Positions 8,758 to 16,541 of a stretch of DNA of 64,000 bases are shown here, one piece after another. Position 1 is the stretch's first letter, and the number at the start of each line of letters is the position of its first letter. Below the pieces are notes generated by a model that saw only the letters and a program-made list of their open reading frames with translations, was not told the DNA's origin and ran no database searches. The stretch comes from Acetobacteraceae bacterium H6797. GTDB taxonomy: Bacteria; Pseudomonadota; Alphaproteobacteria; Acetobacterales; Acetobacteraceae. The position numbers and the translations under genes are program-made. The stretch spans positions 1,203,639 to 1,267,638 of the forward strand of contig JADFCQ010000001.1 in the NCBI GenBank assembly GCA_015223225.1, in the 5' to 3' direction.

Positions 8758-9284
8758 ATGGGGGAATATCCTTTCGCGAGCGCGACACGGCTCGAGCGAT
8801 GATGCGCGTGGCAGATGGCGATCGCCAGGGCATCAGCGGCATCGGCGCGCTTGAAGGCGACGCCCGGCAACAGATGACGCACCATGTGCTGCACCTGCTC
8901 CTTCTCGGCATGGCCATTGCCCACCACCGCGCGCTTCACCTCCATGGCCCCGTATTCCCGGACCAGGATGCCCCGCAACGCGGGGGCCAGCATCACCACG
9001 CCGCGCGCCTGGCCGAGCTTCAGCGCCGAATCGGGGTTACGGGCCACATAGGTATTCTCGACCGCCGCCTCGTCGGGCTGGTGCAGTTCCAGCACCTTTT
9101 CCAGGCCGCGATGCAGTTCCAGCAGCCGGTCGGCCAGCGGCGCCGAGGCCGTGGTCGCCACCACGCCATCGGCCACATGCCGCAGCCGGTAACCGTCGCT
9201 CAGCACCAGCCCCCAGCCGGTGAAGCGCAGCCCGGGGTCGAGGCCCAGGATGCGCACCTCACGCCGGGGAGACGCGCCGCTCAC
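8754..9284 (-). CDS. ruvC: Crossover junction endodeoxyribonuclease RuvC
   Basis: RuvC is the dimeric resolvase that cuts Holliday junctions symmetrically. The 176-residue product has the four acidic catalytic positions: Asp in [14 protein letters not shown] (about residues 12-25), Glu in [12 protein letters not shown], and the Asp pair in the C-terminal [15 protein letters not shown]. The [11 protein letters not shown] segment is also typical. It overlaps yebC and ruvA by four bases. Confidence 0.97.
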   Translation of the reverse strand: MSGASPRREVRILGLDPGLRFTGWGLVLSDGYRLRHVADGVVATTASAPLADRLLELHRGLEKVLELHQPDEAAVENTYVARNPDSALKLGQARGVVMLAPALRGILVREYGAMEVKRAVVGNGHAEKEQVQHMVRHLLPGVAFKRADAADALAIAICHAHHRSSRVALAKGYSPI

Positions 9285-10033
9285 TCGGCCGCCAGGCGCT
9301 CGGCGACCTCGTCCGAGACCTCGAAATTAGCATAGACGGTCTGGACGTCGTCGTGATTGTCTAGCGTCTCGACCAGCTTCATGATCGAACGGGCCTGCTC
9401 CTCGTCGAGCGCGAGGGTGGTATTGGGCCACCATTCGAGCTTGGCCTCATTGGCCGTGCCGAGCTTCTCTTCCAGCCCGTCGCGGACGGCGGCGAAATCC
9501 TCCACCGCGCAGGAGACCTCATGGGTCTCCTCGTCGCTCTCCACATCCTCGGCGCCGGCCTCGATGGCCGCTTCCAGCACCTCGTCGGCCGAACCCACCG
9601 AGGCGGGGTAGCGCAGCACGCCCTTGCGCTCGAACTGGAAGGCCACGGAATTGGTCTCGCCCAGCGCGCCGCCATTCTTGGAGAAGATCGAGCGCAGGTC
9701 GCCGCCGGTGCGGTTGCGATTGTCAGTCAGGGCCTCGACGATGATGGCGATGCCATAGGGGCCGTAACCCTCGTAGCGGACCTCATCGTAATTGTCGTTG
9801 TCGGTGCCGGCCGCGACGCGCTTGATCGCGCGGTCGATCGTGTCGCGCGGCATGTTCTCGACCAGCGCCGCCTTCACGGCGGCACGCAGGCGGGGGTTAT
9901 GCGCCGGGTCCGGCAGGCCGAGCTTGGCCGAGACGGTGATCTCGCGGATCAGCTTGCCGAAGGCGCGGGCCTTCTTGGCGCCCTGGCCCGCCTTGCGATG
10001 CATGACGTTCTTTGCATGTGAGTGACCGGCCAT
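9281..10033 (-). CDS. YebC/PmpR family protein
   Basis: YebC/PmpR proteins have been described both as DNA-binding regulators and, more recently, as ribosome-associated factors that help translate polyproline stretches. The 250-residue product begins [19 protein letters not shown] and carries the family signatures GRAVKA-like [36 protein letters not shown] and [16 protein letters not shown]. It is first in the minus operon yebC-ruvCAB-ybgC and is usually found beside ruvC. A role in translating the Pro-rich TolA encoded downstream is an attractive but untested idea. Confidence 0.95.
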   Translation of the reverse strand: MAGHSHAKNVMHRKAGQGAKKARAFGKLIREITVSAKLGLPDPAHNPRLRAAVKAALVENMPRDTIDRAIKRVAAGTDNDNYDEVRYEGYGPYGIAIIVEALTDNRNRTGGDLRSIFSKNGGALGETNSVAFQFERKGVLRYPASVGSADEVLEAAIEAGAEDVESDEETHEVSCAVEDFAAVRDGLEEKLGTANEAKLEWWPNTTLALDEEQARSIMKLVETLDNHDDVQTVYANFEVSDEVAERLAAE

Positions 10034-10230
10034 GACCGCACCCCTTCCCTTTTAGTCCGAGATGATTCGATGAGCGGCGGGTATAGAGCGGAACCCGAAG
10101 CCTCGGAAACGCTCAGAAGCGCCTGCCGCGCCGAAAATCGCCGCCCTGCCCCACCCATGGCGCCAAGGGCACAGTTCGCGACGCTTTTCGACGCGGGCCT
10201 GACTTTAAGGTCCGCTGACCTGACATAATC

Positions 10231-11910
10231 GTGAATAACGCTTGTCCTTGCGCGGCTCTTGTCAATAGCATGGGCAGGATAGCGGGCGAGGCAGTGCCTC
10301 CGATAACGCAGGATATGTCACCTTTGTCAGCCCGCGCTTCCGGCAGCTCAACGCCCGAAAAAAACACAAGCATCACGCTCCGTGAATTGTGCCGCTCGCC
10401 CTATTTTACCGGGGCGATGGCACTCAGCCTGGCGTCGTTGCTTGCCTTCGCGGCCGCCCTTTTCAGCAGCGAATCGGTCGTCGCCTATCTGCCGGAGGAT
10501 TTCCCCGGCGGTCAGGTGGTCTGGCTGCGCCTGTGGCTCGGCCTGTTGGCGCTGCTCTCCGTCCTGCCGCCCATCGTCTATATCCGGCACCGCCTGCATC
10601 ACCGGGGCCGCGGCACCTATCTCGCCTGGCACGATACGGCGACGGGCCTGCCCAATCGCGACCAGTTCACCGACCGGCTCACCGCCGCCCTGGCTTTGGC
10701 GCGGCGCGAGGGGCGGCATGTCGCGGTGATGATGATCGAGGTCGTGGGGCTCGAAGCCGCCATCCTGCGCCACGGCAAGCAGACCGGCCAGCAATTGCAG
10801 CGGATGGTGGCCGAGCGCCTGCGCGCCGTCACCCGCACGGAAGATCTCGTCGCCCGGATGGATGGCCCGCTCTTCGCCATCCAGCAGATGGGCCGCCCCC
10901 AGCCCGAGGGCGCGATCCGCCTCACGGAGCGCATCGTCACCGCCCTCGCCCGGCCCTTCGTGCTCGACGAGCTGAGCCTGGAATTCAAGGCGCGGATCGG
11001 CGTCGCCTTCGGCCCCTCGCCCACGGCCGACGAGACCAATCTCTGCGAGCTTTCCCTGGGCGCCCTCCAGCGCGCGAAGCTCGACACGCCCGACCCCATC
11101 GCCTTCCACGAAGAGGGGATGGACCCGGCGCTGCGCGACCGCCTGGGCGTGGAGACGGAGCTGCGCGAGGCCGTCTCGCGCGGGGCGCTGGCGCTGCATT
11201 TCCAGCCGCAGGTGCATCTCTCCGACCGGGGCATCACGGGTTTCGAGGCCCTGCTGCGCTGGCCGCACCCCAAGCGCGGCATGATCGAGCCGAGCGCCTT
11301 CATCCCCGTGGCGGAGGAGACGGGGCTGATCGTGCGCCTCGGCGCCTGGGTGCTGCGCCATGCCTGCCTCGAGGCGGCGAGCTGGCCCGTGCCGGTGCGC
11401 GTCGCGGTCAATCTCTCCCCGGCGCAGATCCGCCAGGGCGACATCATCGAGCTGGTGCAGGAAGCGCTCGACATGAGCGGGCTGGACGCGAGCCGGCTGG
11501 AAATCGAGATCACCGAGAGCCTGCTCCTGGAAGACGCGCCGGCGACCCTCGCCCTGCTCACCGCGCTCCGCGCCAAGGGCGTGCGCATCGCCATCGACGA
11601 TTTCGGCACGGGCTATTCCAGCCTCGCCCATCTCTGGCGCTTCCCCTTCGACAAGCTGAAGATCGACCGCAGCTTCATCTCCGGCCTGCCCGGCGACGAG
11701 CGGCGGCAGGCGATCATCGAGACGGTGCTCTCCCTCGGCTCCGCCCTGCACCTGACCATCACCGCCGAGGGTGTGGAGAACGAGGCTCAGGCGAGCTTCC
11801 TTACCAGCCATGGCTGCGACGAGGCCCAGGGCTTCCTTTTCAGCCGGCCCGTCAGCGCCGAGACGGTCAAGACCATGCTCGAAACGGGACGGCTCGACGC
11901 CGGGGTCTGA
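10231..11910 (+). CDS. Membrane protein with degenerate GGDEF and intact EAL domain (probable c-di-GMP phosphodiesterase)
   Basis: This is probably an inner-membrane c-di-GMP phosphodiesterase. Two hydrophobic segments (near AMALSLASLLAFAAAL and LRLWLGLLALLSVLPP) precede a GGDEF-like domain starting HDTATGLPNRDQF. Its signature, normally GGDEF, reads ARMDGPLFAI, so cyclase activity is not expected. The C-terminal EAL domain keeps FEALLRW, EIEITES, IDDFGTGYSSL, DKLKIDRSFI and ITAEGVENE, the residues expected for metal binding and catalysis. The start is uncertain: the GTG at 10231 lacks a clear ribosome-binding site, and the ATG at 10315 has AGGA almost abutting it. No input sensor domain is visible apart from the membrane segments. 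Confidence 0.88.
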   Translation: MNNACPCAALVNSMGRIAGEAVPPITQDMSPLSARASGSSTPEKNTSITLRELCRSPYFTGAMALSLASLLAFAAALFSSESVVAYLPEDFPGGQVVWLRLWLGLLALLSVLPPIVYIRHRLHHRGRGTYLAWHDTATGLPNRDQFTDRLTAALALARREGRHVAVMMIEVVGLEAAILRHGKQTGQQLQRMVAERLRAVTRTEDLVARMDGPLFAIQQMGRPQPEGAIRLTERIVTALARPFVLDELSLEFKARIGVAFGPSPTADETNLCELSLGALQRAKLDTPDPIAFHEEGMDPALRDRLGVETELREAVSRGALALHFQPQVHLSDRGITGFEALLRWPHPKRGMIEPSAFIPVAEETGLIVRLGAWVLRHACLEAASWPVPVRVAVNLSPAQIRQGDIIELVQEALDMSGLDASRLEIEITESLLLEDAPATLALLTALRAKGVRIAIDDFGTGYSSLAHLWRFPFDKLKIDRSFISGLPGDERRQAIIETVLSLGSALHLTITAEGVENEAQASFLTSHGCDEAQGFLFSRPVSAETVKTMLETGRLDAGV

Positions 11911-11949
11911 TCCGGGCAGGCTGCCTCTCAGTTGAGAAGGGCCTGGGCC

Positions 11950-12573
11950 ATGAACGCGCTTTCCGATCCGCATGCCATCACCACGGCCGAGGAACTGGCC
12001 CGGCATTATCCAGCGCCGAGCGAGCGCGTGCTCAAGAAGGTCAGCGACCGTATCGAGGCGCAGACCGCCGCCTTCATCGCCCGCGCGCCCTTCTGCGTCC
12101 TGGCGACCGCCGGCGCCCGCGGGATGCACGCGACGCCCCGAGGGGACGAGCCGGGCTTCGTGGCGGTACTCGATGAGAAGACCCTCGCCCTGCCCGACCG
12201 CAAGGGCAACAACCGCGTCGACGCCCTGCGCGACGTGCTGGAAGACCCGCGCGTCTCCCTCCTCTTCCTCATCCCCGGCATCGGCGAGACGCTGCGCATC
12301 GCGGGCCAGGCGCGGCTCACGGCCGACCCGGCGCTGAAGAAGCGCTTCGAGATGCAGGGCAAGGAACCGGCGACGGTCATGCTGATCACCGTCGAGGAAG
12401 TCTTCACCCAATGCGCCCGCGCCATCCTGCGCAGCCGGATCTGGAAGGGCGCCGAGAAGCCCGAGGGCGTGCCCACTGGCGGCGACATGCTGAGCGAGCA
12501 GAGCAAGGGCGTGATCGACGGCAAGGTCTATGACACCGAGGACGCCGCGCGGATCGCCGCCAATCTCTACTAG
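11950..12573 (+). CDS. Pyridoxamine 5'-phosphate oxidase (PPOX) family protein
   Basis: This 207-residue protein has the split-barrel flavin/F420-binding fold of the PPOX family. Recognisable segments are ARAPFCVLATAGARGMHATP, LALPDRKGNNRVDAL, SLLFLIPGIGETLRI and AILRSRIWK. The substrate cannot be read from sequence; related proteins are annotated as MSMEG_1061-type. GAGAAGG lies nine bases before the ATG at 11950, which decides the start over an in-frame TTG at 11932. It follows the EAL gene by 39 bp and may be cotranscribed. Confidence 0.85.
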   Translation: MNALSDPHAITTAEELARHYPAPSERVLKKVSDRIEAQTAAFIARAPFCVLATAGARGMHATPRGDEPGFVAVLDEKTLALPDRKGNNRVDALRDVLEDPRVSLLFLIPGIGETLRIAGQARLTADPALKKRFEMQGKEPATVMLITVEEVFTQCARAILRSRIWKGAEKPEGVPTGGDMLSEQSKGVIDGKVYDTEDAARIAANLY

Positions 12574-12584
12574 CTCGCCCTCTG

Positions 12585-13205
12585 CTAGCTCGCAGCCTCG
12601 ATGATTTCCTGGGCGGTCACCACGCCCAGGAAGCGCCACCGCCCGGCCTCGGGCCGGAAGAGCGCGAGCGAGCCTTCGGGGAAATCCGTCTGCGTCAGGC
12701 TCCGCCCCAGAATGAGGCCGAGCGGCACGATATGGCCGACCAGCACCCGATTGCCGCCCGCCGGCGGCTGGGCGAGCAGGGCGGAGACCTCGGCGGCATC
12801 CACCCTCGGGTCGCGCGCCGTATAGTCGTCGGCGATGAGGGCGGGGTGGATGCGCGCCTCGCCGAAAGCGAGCTTCGCCGTGTCCTGCGCCCGAAAAACC
12901 TCGCTGGTCAGCACCTCGCCCAGCGGCAGCCCGAGCGTGCGGAAGGCCGCGCCCAGGGCGCTGGCCTGCACTTCCCCGGCGGCGCTCAGATTGCGTTGCC
13001 CAGCCCGCTCGCCCCGCCTTCCGCTATCGGCCTGGCTGCGGTCGGTGATGGCGTGGCGCATATAGAGGTTGAGCCCGCCCTCCCGCAGAAGGGCAAGGGC
13101 CGCCGGAGCAGCGAGGAGACTGGGGGCATTCACCGGGACACTTTCCTGGGCCATGCCAGGCAGGGGTGCCGCCGCCAACAGGGCGATGAGGGATCGGCGC
13201 TTCAT
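12585..13205 (-). CDS. Exported histidine phosphatase family protein
   Basis: A 206-residue member of the histidine phosphatase superfamily, probably periplasmic. It has an N-terminal signal peptide ([20 protein letters not shown]). The catalytic RHx motif is in LNLYMRHAITD near residue 50, and a second active-site His in VLVGHIVPLGL. The substrate is unknown; similar short exported members have unassigned phosphatase roles. It converges with the PPOX gene across an 11 bp gap and lies 77 bp downstream of the YmdB-like gene on the same strand. Confidence 0.85.
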   Translation of the reverse strand: MKRRSLIALLAAAPLPGMAQESVPVNAPSLLAAPAALALLREGGLNLYMRHAITDRSQADSGRRGERAGQRNLSAAGEVQASALGAAFRTLGLPLGEVLTSEVFRAQDTAKLAFGEARIHPALIADDYTARDPRVDAAEVSALLAQPPAGGNRVLVGHIVPLGLILGRSLTQTDFPEGSLALFRPEAGRWRFLGVVTAQEIIEAAS

Positions 13206-13282
13206 GCCCCGATCCTCGCATCCCGAGACGGAAGATTAAAAGCCCTTAACCTGGCACCGGGCCGCTGGCACCGCGCGGCAGG

Positions 13283-14107
13283 CTAGTCCACCGCCGGCAT
13301 GAGCTGGCTCAGGCGCCCGCCGAGCCGCACGGCCTCGACGCGCGTGGCCAGGCCCGTGGCATCGTCGGTCTCGACGAAAATGCCGCAGAGCGTCGCCTCG
13401 CCCTCGGCGGGGGCCAGCTTCTCGCCCGGCACCTTCTTCCAGAAGCGCAGCGCGGCGCCGCCCTTCTGCATGCCGATCACGCTGTTATAATCGCCGCACA
13501 TGCCCGCGTCGGTCTGATAGGCGGTGCCGTTCTCCAGGATCTGGTGATCGGCCGTCGGGATATGCGTATGCGTGCCCACGACCAGCGAAACCCGCCCGTC
13601 GAAGGAATGGCCGAAGGCGAGCTTCTCGGAGGAAGCCTCGGCATGGATGTCGCAGATGATGGCCTGCACGCTGCCCTGCGCGCCCATCGTATGCTTCGCG
13701 ATTTCGGCCTGGGCGGCGCGGAAAGGGTCATCCAGCGGGTCCATGAAGAGGCGGCCCATCACCTGGAGCACCAGCACCTTCCGCCCGCCCGGCGCGTCGA
13801 TCACCGTCGCGCCCCGGCCCGGGGTGCCCGGCGGGTAGTTCATGGGGCGGATCAGCCGCGCCTCGGTCTCGATATAGGGGATGATTTCCTTGCGATCCCA
13901 GGCGTGGTTGCCGAGCGTGATCACGTCGGCGCCGGCGGCGAGAAAGGCGCGGGCCATGTCGGGCGAGAGGCCGAAGCCGTGGGAGGCATTCTCGCCATTC
14001 ACCACGACGAAATCGGCCTTCAGCTTCGCGCGCAGGCCCGGAAGCTCCCGCGTCAGCGCATCACGGCCGGAACGGCCCACCACATCGCCCATGAACAGGA
14101 TACGCAA
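13283..14107 (-). CDS. YmdB family metallophosphoesterase
   Basis: A 274-residue calcineurin-like phosphoesterase of the YmdB/TIGR00282 family. Relatives in Bacillus hydrolyse cyclic nucleotide monophosphates and affect biofilm decisions; the role here is inferred only from family. Metal-binding motifs are visible: MGDVVGRSGRDAL at the N-terminus, VVNGENASHG, TLGNHAWDRKEI and VVGTHTHIPTAD. Length matches the family. It starts 6 bp after fau, so the pair is almost certainly cotranscribed, an arrangement I recognise from other alphaproteobacteria. Confidence 0.92.
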   Translation of the reverse strand: MRILFMGDVVGRSGRDALTRELPGLRAKLKADFVVVNGENASHGFGLSPDMARAFLAAGADVITLGNHAWDRKEIIPYIETEARLIRPMNYPPGTPGRGATVIDAPGGRKVLVLQVMGRLFMDPLDDPFRAAQAEIAKHTMGAQGSVQAIICDIHAEASSEKLAFGHSFDGRVSLVVGTHTHIPTADHQILENGTAYQTDAGMCGDYNSVIGMQKGGAALRFWKKVPGEKLAPAEGEATLCGIFVETDDATGLATRVEAVRLGGRLSQLMPAVD

Positions 14108-14113
14108 GGTCGC

Positions 14114-14686
14114 TCAGGCTCCGGTCTCGATGATCGCTTCATTGGTGGCGATGCGCCGCAACGGCCAGTCATGCGGCCCGACCGGCACGGCGGGCACCTC
14201 CTGGCTGGCGAAGGCGACACCGATGGCCTCGGCATGGGGCAGGGTGGCCAGCGTGCGATCATAGAAACCGCCACCGTAACCGAGCCGATACCCCCGCCGG
14301 TCGAAGGCCAGCAAGGGGACGAGCACCCAGTCTGGCATGATGGGCGCGCAATCCGGGCCGGGATGGCTCGTGCCCATCTGGCCCTTCTCCAGCGGCGCGC
14401 CCCATTCCCATTGGCGAAACACCAGCGGCAGGCCGCGCTTCGGGGTGAAGGGCAGGGCGAGCCTATGGCCGCGCTCCGCCAGGGCCTGGAGCAGCGGGCG
14501 GATGTCGATCTCCTGGCCCATCGGCCAGAAACCCGCGACGACCGCCCCCGGCGGCGGCGGCGCCTGGGTGAGGACGAGAGCCGCCAGTGCCTGGCCGCCC
14601 GCGATGGGGTCCTCCGCATTGCGCGCGGCAAGGGCGGCGCGGCGGGCGAGGGTCTTGGCTTGGATGAGGTCGGGGCTGTCGGTCAT
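14114..14686 (-). CDS. fau: 5-formyltetrahydrofolate cyclo-ligase
   Basis: This enzyme converts 5-formyl-THF to 5,10-methenyl-THF with ATP, salvaging folate in the cytoplasm. The ATG at 14686 gives 190 residues starting MTDSPDLIQAKTLARRAALA. Reading frame continues upstream but there crosses repeats and an RNA gene. Family motifs include AGFWPMGQEIDIRPLL, LPLVFRQWE and the C-terminal signature LVPLLAFDRRGYRLGYGGGF followed by YDR. The ribosome-binding site (AGGG in GGGGGCAGGGCCCC) lies inside the first hairpin of a repeat element that abuts the start codon. It lies downstream of a probable 6S RNA, a gene order conserved in many Proteobacteria. Confidence 0.94.
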   Translation of the reverse strand: MTDSPDLIQAKTLARRAALAARNAEDPIAGGQALAALVLTQAPPPPGAVVAGFWPMGQEIDIRPLLQALAERGHRLALPFTPKRGLPLVFRQWEWGAPLEKGQMGTSHPGPDCAPIMPDWVLVPLLAFDRRGYRLGYGGGFYDRTLATLPHAEAIGVAFASQEVPAVPVGPHDWPLRRIATNEAIIETGA

Positions 14687-14736
14687 GGGGCCCTGCCCCC
14701 ATACCCCCGCCGGGGTGGTACGACCACCCCGGACCC
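14687..14736. repeat. Two-hairpin intergenic repeat, copy E1
   Basis: Hairpin 1 is GGGGC/GCCCC (14687-14699). Linker ACCCCCGCC follows. Hairpin 2 is GGGGTGGT/ACCACCCC (14712-14719 with 14723-14730), ending GGACCCC. The same layout recurs near 20285, 25651, 42047 and 49514. This copy touches the fau start codon and contains its Shine-Dalgarno. The rest of the 14737-14907 gap holds only short GC-rich inverted repeats and no gene that I can support. Confidence 0.8.
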
Positions 14737-14907
14737 CGCGATCAGTGATGAACGCGGGCGGCGGAGGCCGCGCTTGGCGGCTGAGGGGTGGAAACAAAAC
14801 GGATCGGCACCAGCCGATCCGAGGCCGCTTCTGCGGCCCGCCGGCAGTCCGGCGGAAGCCAAGGCCGCGGATGCGGCCGCCCGGCGTCTGAGCGCAAAAA
14901 CAGTGCG

Positions 14908-15086
14908 GAGCCGCCATGGCCGCTGGCGTATCATCCTCCCAAGGCCTGCTAATGCAGGTGGGCGCCGGGTATCCGAACCACGATCCGGACAGAGCCAGCT
15001 CCCGGAGGTTGCTTATTGGCCCCGGGGATAAATTGCCTGGGCGCGCCGGGCAGCCCCGCCTCGCCGATGTAGGGGCGCGGCAGCTC
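14908..15086 (-). ncRNA. ssrS: Probable 6S RNA (SsrS)
   Basis: 6S RNA binds sigma-70 RNA polymerase by mimicking an open promoter and lies between zapA and fau in many Proteobacteria. This gap has the same gene order and is large enough. On the minus strand, GAGCTGCC (15086-15079) can pair with GGCGGCTC (14915-14908), closing a roughly 179 nt transcript, the expected size. TTTTT occurs shortly after the 3' side. The interior is GC-rich and can form an extended rod with an open centre. I have not folded it by computer, so the ends are approximate. Confidence 0.6.
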
Positions 15087-15110
15087 AAGAGCAACAGCGC
15101 TTTTGGAAGA

Positions 15111-15461
15111 TCAGCGCTGATCCTGGTCCAGCGACTGCACGATGCCCTCGATCCGCTCGGCAATCCGGCCCAGCTTGTCGGCCAGAGCCGGGTCCGGCTC
15201 CGGCGCAGGGGCCGGCTCGGGAGGCGGCGCGATGCCGGCGCGGGCCTGGGCCAGCGCCACGCGAAGGTCATGCACCTCGTCGGCCATCAGCAGCGAGGCG
15301 AGCAACAGCAGCCGCGCCTCGCCGAACTGGCCGCCCATCTGCCTGAGCGAATGAACCCGGCGATCCACCTCGGCCGCGAGCGCGACGAGATGCGATTCCT
15401 GCCCGTTCTCGCAGGAGACGGGGTGGCTGTAGCCGCCGACGCGAACCGTTACCTGACCCAT
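15111..15461 (-). CDS. zapA: Cell division protein ZapA
   Basis: ZapA bundles FtsZ protofilaments at mid-cell. The 116-residue product starts MGQVTVRVGGYSHPVSCENG, with the family pattern (V-x-I/V-x-G-x-x-Y-x-V/I) and the helix EVDRRVHSLRQMGGQFGEAR, then a C-terminal coiled coil interrupted by a Pro-rich segment (PPPEPAPAPEPDP). It follows a coiled-coil gene with a 3 bp gap and precedes the 6S RNA. Confidence 0.93.
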   Translation of the reverse strand: MGQVTVRVGGYSHPVSCENGQESHLVALAAEVDRRVHSLRQMGGQFGEARLLLLASLLMADEVHDLRVALAQARAGIAPPPEPAPAPEPDPALADKLGRIAERIEGIVQSLDQDQR

Positions 15462-15464
15462 GGC

Positions 15465-15866
15465 TCAGCGCTCCTTTTCGGTCTGATGGGGCTCGGTGTG
15501 GTGAGGCTCGGCCTCAGGCTCCGCATGATCGGGCGCGGCCTCTTCCGCGGGCTCGCCTTCCTCGGCCACGTCGCCAACCCCAGCCTTCTCATGCGAGGCC
15601 TCGCCCGTCAGGATGGCGTCCATCTCGGCGCCCTCGTCATCCGCCGCATCGCCGATGGCGGCGCGCAGCCGGGCGATGGTGTCGTCCAGCTTCTCCGCCA
15701 GGGCGATCACTTCCGCGCGTGGGACCATATCGGCCACCGCTTCGGGGCTCGTGCCGGCCGCCGGGGCCTGGGCCAGGCGGCGCGCGAGCACCTCGGCCAG
15801 GCGTTCAACCGCCGTTTCAAGCCGGGTGGCCGCCAGGGCCACCGGATCGGTATTGCTGTCCGCCAT
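15465..15866 (-). CDS. Coiled-coil protein upstream of zapA
   Basis: The 133-residue product has an N-terminal amphipathic helix region (about 8-80; RLETAVERLAEVLARRLA, then AEVIALAEKLDDTIARLRAA) likely to form a coiled coil, followed by an acidic His/Glu/Pro-rich tail (EPHHTEPHQTEKER). Alphaproteobacteria often carry a small coiled-coil gene (DUF4164-like) directly before zapA, so a divisome role is plausible. I cannot assign a family with certainty. The 3 bp spacing makes cotranscription with zapA very likely. Confidence 0.75.
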   Translation of the reverse strand: MADSNTDPVALAATRLETAVERLAEVLARRLAQAPAAGTSPEAVADMVPRAEVIALAEKLDDTIARLRAAIGDAADDEGAEMDAILTGEASHEKAGVGDVAEEGEPAEEAAPDHAEPEAEPHHTEPHQTEKER

Positions 15867-16015
15867 GCGTTCCGTTCGATGAGTTCCGTTAGAATGCGGC
15901 CGTTAGAATCCGGCTTCAGAAGCGGCCATGGAAGCGGCGCCGGGGCGCGACCCTTCCTGGGCCGGTCCTTACACTGGAGGGACCATTCTCAAACAGTCAC
16001 CTAGAGGCTTTAGTC

Positions 16016-16477
16016 ATGGCGATGCATCAGGGTCAACCGCCAGCATGGCCACCGGCCGTCGCAGTGCCCTCTTTGGCGGCCGCCTGCTTCGCCATCGAGG
16101 CCGCGCCGCCCGCCGGCCTCACCCTTCTCGCGCCGCCCTGGCTCCTGGCCGGGCCGGGGGCGGGTTTCTTCGCAGCCCTCGTCGAGGCGGTGCGGCCCCT
16201 TCGGCCCGCGCTGCCGCGCGCCGTGCTCTTCGTGCCGGGGGATGCGCCGGGCATCGCCCTGAGCGCCATCCTTGCGGCACGAAACCTTTCCGAGCCCTCT
16301 GGCGTTATGCTTGACTGTAACTTAACAAGCTTTGCCGCACTTAGGGCGGCGGCGGAAGAATCGGGGGTCACTTACGTTTCGGCGCCACCGCCGGTTTTTG
16401 ACCTGTCGAGCGCAAATCCGCTCTCAGAAGGCAAAAAACGCGTATTTGAGCGATGGTTTGGGGCTCGGATGCCGTGA
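16016..16477 (+). CDS. Conserved hypothetical protein upstream of aldolase
   Basis: A 153-residue product with no signal peptide and no motif I recognise as catalytic. The central part (VLFVPGDAPGIALSAILAA, then GVMLDCNLTSFAALRAAAEE) and the C-terminal PPPVFDLSSANP resemble a small family seen in other alphaproteobacteria, but I cannot name it. It reads toward the aldolase gene 64 bp downstream. A GC-rich inverted repeat (GCTCG/CGAGC, 16490-16511) lies between the two. Base composition is like its neighbours. Confidence 0.65.
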   Translation: MAMHQGQPPAWPPAVAVPSLAAACFAIEAAPPAGLTLLAPPWLLAGPGAGFFAALVEAVRPLRPALPRAVLFVPGDAPGIALSAILAARNLSEPSGVMLDCNLTSFAALRAAAEESGVTYVSAPPPVFDLSSANPLSEGKKRVFERWFGARMP

Positions 16478-16541
16478 CATCGCCATATTGCTCGGCTAAA
16501 GCCGGGCGAGCCAAATACAATCGGCCACGGAAGGACTTACA

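Noticed and set aside
10348..12639. 763-codon minus-strand frame opposite the EAL and PPOX genes
   Set aside because: Composition is the typical His/Gly/Arg/Ala antisense pattern of GC-rich coding DNA; the plus-strand genes have clear domain motifs.
13544..15031. 495-codon plus-strand frame opposite ymdB and fau
   Set aside because: Antisense shadow that also runs across the E1 repeat and the 6S region.
16488..16521. Promoter pair TTGCTC/TACAAT before the aldolase gene
   Set aside because: Spacing is 22 bases, too long for a standard sigma-70 promoter, and a hairpin occupies the spacer; not called.
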